Assembly: GCA_964437945.1 (NCBI GenBank)
Contig: CAYTJF010000100.1
Span: 1 to 18,841 of the forward strand
Length of the DNA stretch: 18,841 nucleotides
DNA from: Granulosicoccus sp964437945
Lineage (GTDB): Bacteria; Pseudomonadota; Gammaproteobacteria; Granulosicoccales; Granulosicoccaceae
Reading direction: 5' to 3'
Position 1 is the stretch's first letter; every line of letters starts with the position of its first letter. This document shows positions 13,365-18,841 of this stretch, piece by piece. The notes under the pieces are model-generated. The model had not been told where the DNA came from and searched no databases. It worked only from the letters and a program-made list of their open reading frames with translations. Made by a program: the position numbers and the translations under genes.

Positions 13365-16163
13365 ATGGAAAAATCCTACGACCCAAAGTCAATCGAACAA
13401 CGTTGGTACCAGACCTGGGAGGATAGTGGTTACTTTGCACCTTCGGGCAAAGGTGACCCTTACAGCATCATGATCCCACCGCCCAACGTAACGGGCACTC
13501 TACACATGGGTCATGCGTTTCAAGACACTATCATGGACGCACTGATTCGCTACCATCGCATGCGTGGCTTCAACACACTGTGGCAGCCGGGCTGTGATCA
13601 TGCTGGCATTGCCACGCAAATGGTGGTTGAGCGTCAACTCGCCAAAGAACAGACCGACCGACACGAACTGGGCCGTGAAGCCTTCGTCAATCGTGTGTGG
13701 GAATGGAAAGAGCAATCTGGCGGCACCATCACAAAACAGCTTCGTAGACTGGGCGCATCGCCAGATTGGTCGCGTGAGCGGTTCACTATGGATGAGGGCA
13801 TGTCGGATGCGGTCCAGCTGGTGTTTATACGCCTTTTCGACGACGGCATCATTTATCGAGGTAAGCGACTGGTCAATTGGGATCCGCTCATGCATACCTC
13901 ACTGTCAGACTTGGAAGTTATCCCCGAAGAAGAAAACGGTTCACTGTGGCATTTCAAATACCCTCTTACCGACGGTAGCGGGCATGTGACTGTGGCAACA
14001 ACCCGCCCGGAAACTATGTTGGGTGATACTGCCATTGCGGTCCACCCCGACGATGAGCGATTTACGGCATGGGTTGGAAAAACAGTCACCCTGCCCTTGG
14101 TGGGTCGCGAAATTCCGATCGTTGCAGACGATTACGTTGATGCAGAATTTGGGTCTGGTTGCGTAAAAATTACTCCGGCACACGATTTCAATGATTACGC
14201 CTTGGGGCAACGGCATAATCTTGAAGTCATTAACATCTTCGATGACGATGCGGCACTAAACCAGGCCGTTCCAGAACAATATCGTGGCCTTGATCGATAT
14301 GATGCCCGTAAGAAAGTGGTTGCCGATTTGGACGCATTAGGTTTATTGCATAAAATCGACCCGCACAAACTCATGGTGCCACGAAGTGAGCGCACCAATG
14401 TGGTTGTTGAACCCTACCTGACTGACCAATGGTATGTCGACCTGACCCGCGATACGCAACAAGACGGCAGACCAGGTGGTAAACGCCTGATCACTGAACC
14501 ATCGATAAATGCGGTTAAAGATGGTCGCGTTCGATTTATACCCGACAACTATGCCAACACTTACAACCGTTGGCTGGAAAATATTCAAGACTGGTGCATC
14601 AGTCGACAAATCTGGTGGGGGCATCGAATACCAGCCTGGTATGACGATCAAGGCAACATTTATGTCGCACAAAACGAGCAGGAAGTACGCACCAAATATT
14701 CGCTCGATAACGATGTTCAACTAAAACAGGATGAAGATGTCCTTGATACCTGGTTCAGCTCTGCGCTTTGGCCTTTCTCAACTCAAGGCTGGCCGGAGAA
14801 AACCGACGCGCTCGATACCTTTTATCCAGGCTCTGTATTGGTAACGGGGCACGACATCATCTTTTTCTGGGTAGCGCGAATGGTGATGTTTGGCACCTAC
14901 TTTATGGACGGTGAAGTGCCGTTCAAAGATGTCTACATGCACGGATTAGTGCGCGACTCCAACGGCAAGAAAATGTCGAAATCAAAGGGCAATGTGCTTG
15001 ACCCACTCGACATCATCGACGGCATTTCACTAGAGGATTTAGTAGAAAAACGCACCAGCAACATGATGCAGGATCGCTTGGCGCCGAAAATCGAGAAACA
15101 AACGCGCAAAGACTACCCCGATGGCATTGCCTCCTACGGTACTGACGCACTCCGATTTACGTTCGCATCACTTGCCTCAAATGGTCGTGATATTCGTTTC
15201 GACATGAAACGCGTTGAAGGATATCGGAATTTTTGTAACAAACTCTTCAATGCAACACGTTATGTGTTGATGAACACAGATGGGCTCGATTCTGGCAACG
15301 AACCCTCGTCGTACAACACAATCGACAACTGGATTGTCAGCCAATTGCAGAAAACAGAAACTACGGTCGCTGAACACATCGCTCAGTACCGCTTTGATCT
15401 GGCATCAACGGCAATTTATGAGTTTGTCTGGAACGAATACTGCGATTGGTATCTTGAACTTGCCAAACCGGTGCTCACCGGTGATGCAAGCGATGCTGAA
15501 AAGCACGCCACTCGAACCACATTAGTGCGTGTATTAGAAACAACACTACGACTGGCTCACCCGATTATGCCTTTCATAACCGAAGAACTGTGGCAGCAAG
15601 TAGCGCCATTGGCAGGCAAAAGCGGTCCAAGCATATCCCTACAGCCCTACCCAGTGAGCGACAGCACCAAAATTAACGAAACAGCGGTCGAGGAAATAGA
15701 TTGGGTAAAGCGATCAGTCATGGGCGTAAGAAAAATCCGCGCTGAAATGAATATCAACCCGGGTAAGAAACTACCACTGAAAGTTAGCGATGCCAACGAA
15801 GACGATATTGCTAAACTGAACAAGCACAGCGCCCTGCTCTCATTCGTCGCTGGTTTGTCTGATATTGACATTCTCAGTGCAGGTGCAGAAAAACCGGATT
15901 CGGCCATTGCTTTGGTCGATCACATGCAACTGCTAATACCCATGGCTGGCCTGATCGACAAAGAAGCCGAGCTTGCGCGGCTCAATAAAGAAGTTGATCG
16001 ATTAAACGGCGAGGTCACACGGTTGTCTGCCAAGCTATCAAATACAGGGTTCACCGAAAAAGCACCCGCTAAAGTGGTGGCGCTTGAGCAGCAAAAGCTT
16101 GATGATGCGCGCAGTGCACTAACACAGCTACAAGCCCAAATTGAGAAAATCTCTGCGCTTTAA
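13365..16163 (+). CDS. valS: Valyl-tRNA synthetase
   Basis: ValS is a class I synthetase that charges tRNA-Val and removes mischarged threonine. The 932 residues show the HIGH-type motif in PPNVTGTLHMGH (39-50), the inserted editing domain (about 190-340, with VATTRPETMLGDTAIAVHP and GSGCVKITPAHD), the second half of the Rossmann catalytic domain with KMSKS at 536-540, the anticodon-binding domain (about 640-790; FVWNEYCDWYLELAKPVL), and a C-terminal coiled-coil arm (about 862-932; LIDKEAELARLNKEVDRLNG) that contacts the tRNA. The segment after KMSKS follows the gammaproteobacterial form. It is the last gene of the pepA operon. A strong hairpin follows 50 bp after the stop. Confidence 0.97.
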   Translation: MEKSYDPKSIEQRWYQTWEDSGYFAPSGKGDPYSIMIPPPNVTGTLHMGHAFQDTIMDALIRYHRMRGFNTLWQPGCDHAGIATQMVVERQLAKEQTDRHELGREAFVNRVWEWKEQSGGTITKQLRRLGASPDWSRERFTMDEGMSDAVQLVFIRLFDDGIIYRGKRLVNWDPLMHTSLSDLEVIPEEENGSLWHFKYPLTDGSGHVTVATTRPETMLGDTAIAVHPDDERFTAWVGKTVTLPLVGREIPIVADDYVDAEFGSGCVKITPAHDFNDYALGQRHNLEVINIFDDDAALNQAVPEQYRGLDRYDARKKVVADLDALGLLHKIDPHKLMVPRSERTNVVVEPYLTDQWYVDLTRDTQQDGRPGGKRLITEPSINAVKDGRVRFIPDNYANTYNRWLENIQDWCISRQIWWGHRIPAWYDDQGNIYVAQNEQEVRTKYSLDNDVQLKQDEDVLDTWFSSALWPFSTQGWPEKTDALDTFYPGSVLVTGHDIIFFWVARMVMFGTYFMDGEVPFKDVYMHGLVRDSNGKKMSKSKGNVLDPLDIIDGISLEDLVEKRTSNMMQDRLAPKIEKQTRKDYPDGIASYGTDALRFTFASLASNGRDIRFDMKRVEGYRNFCNKLFNATRYVLMNTDGLDSGNEPSSYNTIDNWIVSQLQKTETTVAEHIAQYRFDLASTAIYEFVWNEYCDWYLELAKPVLTGDASDAEKHATRTTLVRVLETTLRLAHPIMPFITEELWQQVAPLAGKSGPSISLQPYPVSDSTKINETAVEEIDWVKRSVMGVRKIRAEMNINPGKKLPLKVSDANEDDIAKLNKHSALLSFVAGLSDIDILSAGAEKPDSAIALVDHMQLLIPMAGLIDKEAELARLNKEVDRLNGEVTRLSAKLSNTGFTEKAPAKVVALEQQKLDDARSALTQLQAQIEKISAL

Positions 16164-16212
16164 AATTTAGCTGACGGTAATAAATCTAACTAACGGAAAA
16201 TTTCGCGTAATC

Positions 16213-16240
16213 GCAAACTTCGCAATTAAGCGAAGTTTGC
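16213..16240. terminator. Perfect 11-bp hairpin at the convergent valS / exported-protein ends
   Basis: GCAAACTTCGC (16213-16223) and GCGAAGTTTGC (16230-16240) pair perfectly around a 6-nt loop AATTAA. It overlaps the stop codon and last four codons of the minus-strand gene and lies 50 bp after valS, so it can act in both directions. There is no long U-tract on either side. Confidence 0.55.
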
Positions 16241-16750
16241 AAATCCGGCGAAAGTTATTGCCGCGAATGAATCTCCGTTTGTAATAAAAGACACACTACG
16301 CCGCAGACTCTGCGTTAGTTCAGTTGCCCGCTTATCAGTCGAACTGCCATCGAGCACCACCGTATGATGTTGTATTGGCACACGAATGCTCTCGCCTGCC
16401 CCCAAACGTAGCTCCCCTGACTCAAACAAAGCGTTGAAATCAAAGCGACCGCGAACCGTATTTATTTCAGCTGGTGTCATAGCAGTAATAATGACTTCAT
16501 TAGCGCTGGTGTTGGTTATTACCACTTCTAGATCATTTGTTATTGCAGACAGTCTTGAGCCGATGTGAATATCGATAAGCCCCTCATCGCCGGGTTTTGC
16601 TGCCAAAGAAGTGCCGTTGTTTGCGAGAGCACTGGTTTTTGAAACAAATTCACCGTGCGCCAAAACACCTTGATAACCTGCAATAGCGGCGGTGCCAGCT
16701 CCAAAAGCCGCGATGTTCTTTAAGGTTTTTCGTTTAGCCTGATCAGTCAT
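16226..16750 (-). CDS. Small exported protein of unknown function, Tat-like signal
   Basis: I do not recognise this family. ATG 16750 gives 174 residues and has AGGCG about 7 nt ahead; a longer version starting at 16801 would add 17 residues with no signal character. The N-terminus reads AKRKTLKNIAAFGAGTAAIA, close to a twin-arginine export signal with Lys-Arg in place of Arg-Arg, so export of a folded protein is possible but unproven. The mature part has beta-rich segments (LIDIHIGSRL, LEVVITNTSANEVIITAM, ESIRVPIQHHTVVL), with spacing like a small immunoglobulin- or cupredoxin-like fold; no Cys and no CxxC or copper-binding set is seen. It stands alone, converging on valS. Its last codons and stop lie inside a hairpin. 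Confidence 0.7.
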   Translation of the reverse strand: MTDQAKRKTLKNIAAFGAGTAAIAGYQGVLAHGEFVSKTSALANNGTSLAAKPGDEGLIDIHIGSRLSAITNDLEVVITNTSANEVIITAMTPAEINTVRGRFDFNALFESGELRLGAGESIRVPIQHHTVVLDGSSTDKRATELTQSLRRSVSFITNGDSFAAITFAGFANFA

Positions 16751-16801
16751 GTTTAACGCCTGTATTGTCCAATTGGTATCACTTAACCAATAATGCGGCA
16801 C

Positions 16802-17225
16802 TAACCAAACAATTCACTGATGAAAAGATCAATATGACAATTAGTTACACTATCAAGCGACCCTGATGGTCACCAGGTATTGATTGCAGAGAATATTGGC
16901 AAACGGCCATCATTGTACTTTTTACCACAAGTTGCTAACGTCTTTGAAACTGGTTGTTAATAGCGTAACAACGGAATAGTAGATCCCCATTAACTTGTTT
17001 TGCTATGTCCGGAATAAAAGCAATGCATCTCGAACAAGGGTGCCATTCTGGAGTTGACAGTCCAATTGAAAACCGCCGGTTTGTCATCATACCGGTACTA
17101 GGTTTAGTTTGAGAAAATTGAAAATCAGCTGGAATATGGGAAAACTATTTCGCCCGTTGCTGTATGTCAATACAAATCACTAAACGTCCGCTATAGAGCG
17201 AAGGAATACTCTTAGTTAAGCTTAC
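16802..17225. other. Non-coding stretch, no gene recognised
   Basis: I see no RNA gene, long open frame or mobile-element end in these 424 bp. The only items are a small hairpin AAACC-GCC-GGTTT near 17070-17082, a palindrome TACCGGTA near 17090-17097, and an unsupported 35-codon frame at 17005-17112 without a ribosome site. It separates the core-gene block from the PdxJ/PaiB pair and may include their downstream and the exported-protein gene's promoter region. Confidence 0.5.
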
Positions 17226-17855
17226 TTATTGATTTCTAACTAGCTCAGCCATTTCCATTTCTTGTGCATTTTTGCATTCGTGCAGCCCAGAAATAACACC
17301 TTCTTTATCGAATTCATTTTTGTTTTGACTCACTTTCCATCGGCCCTCGAGTGTTTGTATGGGAATTGTAATACCAACTATTCCAGCTGTGAGCTTGTTA
17401 GTGAAATTCTCCGGTGCATCTGCAACTTTCCATGGAATCTCACGCCCAGCTTCCTTCTTATCACTAAGCTCTGTTACGTGTTCTAGCAGCCAGCCTCTAT
17501 CGTGAGTGGCCGCCGCATGGCCGTGAGCATGAACCACGGCATAATTCCAAGTCGGTACAACCTTGCCATGCTTCTTTTTACTCGCATACCAAGAAGGTGT
17601 GACGTAGCACTGAGCACCTTGAAATACCACGACCGACGGTACATCCTCTTTTAGATATTCCCAAATGGGGTTAGCTTTCGCAACATGACCGAATAAGGTA
17701 CCAAACTCTCCAGCACTTGCATCTAGTAAAAATGGAATGTGGTTAACGACCAGTTGGTTATTAGCCCAACATGTCCAATTACCCAGCGAGTGAGAGCTGA
17801 TAAGCTCATGGAGTACTGGAGTTCTACTTTCTAAAAAGATACTTGGGCAATACAT
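17226..17855 (-). CDS. PaiB-type FMN-binding split-barrel protein
   Basis: The 209-residue protein matches the PaiB family, which has a split beta-barrel fold like pyridoxine phosphate oxidase and binds a flavin; Bacillus subtilis PaiB was described as a negative regulator of sporulation and protease genes. Landmarks in order are MYCPSIFLES, VVNHIPFLLD (36-45), GHVAKANPIW, FQGAQCYVTPSWYASK (78-93), HGKVVPTWNYAVVHAHG (96-112) and LEGRWKVSQN (169-178). No DNA-binding helix-turn-helix is visible, so the annotation 'transcriptional regulator' should be taken with care. The gene starts 2 bp after the PdxJ-like stop, with GGGAG 6 nt ahead inside the upstream coding sequence, so the two are translationally coupled. 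A role with vitamin B6 is inferred from this context and the shared fold. Confidence 0.88.
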   Translation of the reverse strand: MYCPSIFLESRTPVLHELISSHSLGNWTCWANNQLVVNHIPFLLDASAGEFGTLFGHVAKANPIWEYLKEDVPSVVVFQGAQCYVTPSWYASKKKHGKVVPTWNYAVVHAHGHAAATHDRGWLLEHVTELSDKKEAGREIPWKVADAPENFTNKLTAGIVGITIPIQTLEGRWKVSQNKNEFDKEGVISGLHECKNAQEMEMAELVRNQ

Positions 17856-17857
17856 GA

Positions 17858-18610
17858 TTAACTCCCTGTCTCAAGTTGTACTGAACTTATAAAACGCTTT
17901 ACAGAGCCTTCTAACCCGAATATTAACGCGTCGGCTGTTAAACCATGCCCCACGGACACTTCTGCCAAATTTGGAATCCTTCGGACCAAGCTAGGAAGAT
18001 TGTCTACTGTCAGGTCGTGCCCTGCATTGATTGTAAATCCCAACTCAACCGCCTTATCTGCTGCCTTACCCAATTTCTCAAGTTCTAGTTTATGAACTTC
18101 AGAATCATGTGCTGCCGCTCCATATGGACCGGTGTAAAGCTCAATACGATCACAACCGGTTTCCTTAGCCCACTTAACATGAGATTCATCGGGGTCGCTA
18201 AACAGCGAAACGCGCATTCCATTATTTTTCAACCTTTCTACTACCGGTGAGAGCATGTTGTGATTTCGCTTAAAATCCCACCCGTGATCTGAAGTGGCCT
18301 GCATTGGTTCATCCGGTACTAAGGTAACTTGCTCTGGTTTGTACCGTTCAACAAGACTCAGAAACTCTTCGCTCGGATATCCTTCGACATTGAATTCACG
18401 GTCTGGAAATTCGTCATGTATCAATTGGCGTAGCTCTTTTACATCAGAGAAACGTGTATGTCGCTGATCTGGCCTGGGGTGAACAGTTAAACCACCTGCA
18501 CCAGATTTGAGAGCGATTCTGCCCATAGTGATTACACTTGGCCATGGGAGGTTGCGCCTATTTCGTAGCTGGGCAATCGCGTTCAAATTCACAGATACAC
18601 TAGCCGTCAT
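17858..18610 (-). CDS. pdxJ: Divergent pyridoxine 5'-phosphate synthase (PdxJ-like)
   Basis: PdxJ condenses 1-deoxyxylulose 5-phosphate with 3-amino-2-oxopropyl phosphate to form pyridoxine 5'-phosphate. The 250-residue TIM-barrel protein keeps most active-site landmarks: His44, Arg46 and His51 in TVHPRPDQRH, Glu76 in FNVEGYP, Thr106, Glu157 in IELYTG, His198 in NAGHDLT and the phosphate loop VGHGLTADAL. It departs from the classical form at the first strand: the NIDH motif reads NLNA (8-11), losing the Asp and His, and residues 100-115 carry DEPMQATSDHGWDF instead of the common EKR..TTEGGLDV. A similar variant is known to me from Xanthomonas-type PdxJ. It is not beside pdxA, recO or acpS but is coupled to a PaiB gene. 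The ATG at 18610 has no ribosome site. A classical pdxJ may exist elsewhere in the genome. Confidence 0.85.
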   Translation of the reverse strand: MTASVSVNLNAIAQLRNRRNLPWPSVITMGRIALKSGAGGLTVHPRPDQRHTRFSDVKELRQLIHDEFPDREFNVEGYPSEEFLSLVERYKPEQVTLVPDEPMQATSDHGWDFKRNHNMLSPVVERLKNNGMRVSLFSDPDESHVKWAKETGCDRIELYTGPYGAAAHDSEVHKLELEKLGKAADKAVELGFTINAGHDLTVDNLPSLVRRIPNLAEVSVGHGLTADALIFGLEGSVKRFISSVQLETGS

Positions 18611-18841
18611 ACAAAAATTAATTTCGATCGTAAGTAATTAAGATGATAGAAAGCAGACAGTTTATATTTTGACTGTTGGTCTGCTCCCAGACTATAGCCA
18701 CTATTGCATAAAGATCTCAAATATTAGCATCAAACGCAAACTAGAAGCCCGCTCCAAGCACTTTGCAGTCATACAGTTCTTTACTTATAAAAGCCAATTT
18801 TGAACTAACAAACTCAAAAAAATGTTCCTACAATCATTTCA
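18611..18841. other. AT-rich upstream region at window edge
   Basis: These 231 bp precede the PdxJ-like gene. I see no gene or RNA in them. The promoter of the pdxJ-paiB pair should lie here, but no convincing -35/-10 pair stands out. Confidence 0.4.

Noticed and set aside
17005..17112. 35-codon plus-strand frame in the gap between the exported-protein gene and paiB
   Set aside because: No ribosome site, no recognisable sequence, and length expected by chance.

Overview
The window reads as chromosomal DNA from a Gammaproteobacterium outside the enteric group; the exact lineage cannot be fixed from the sequence. The evidence is the gene order lptG-lptF (minus strand) divergent from pepA-holC-small gene-valS (plus strand), the xerD-dsbC pair, and protein sequences closest to gammaproteobacterial forms (ValS, HolC, LptF/G, XerD). 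LptFG and a DUF3187 outer-membrane protein indicate a Gram-negative envelope. Most of the window is core genome with no insertion sequence, prophage, CRISPR array, tRNA or rRNA that I can recognise.

Layout. 1-1840: 3' part of a Lon protease gene, cut by the window edge, converging on a minus-strand pair (TPR lipoprotein-like/periplasmic protein, then DUF3187 protein; 1843-3428). 3609-5502: minus-strand xerD then dsbC, as in the E. coli xerD-dsbC-recJ cluster but without recJ. 5541-6797: moeA, divergent from xerD. 7066-7571: a lysine-rich histone H1-like gene on the minus strand, built from 30-bp tandem repeats and interrupted by a 100-N assembly gap; its upstream region (7572-8046) is AT-rich and carries an inverted repeat over a candidate -35 box and five evenly spaced GATC sites. 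8047-8469: small RDD-family membrane protein. 8550-10762: lptG/lptF, the inner-membrane LPS extraction permease. 10879-16163: pepA, holC, a small unknown gene and valS. 16226-16750: small exported unknown protein. 17226-18610: a two-gene operon of a divergent PdxJ-like pyridoxine 5'-phosphate synthase followed by a PaiB-type FMN-binding split-barrel protein.

The two regions most worth attention are the histone-like gene with its regulatory-looking upstream DNA and its mis-sized assembly gap, and the PdxJ-variant/PaiB pair, where a vitamin B6 enzyme is translationally coupled to a protein with the same fold class as the next enzyme in the pathway (PNP oxidase). I do not see a clearly new multi-gene system; these are the best candidates.
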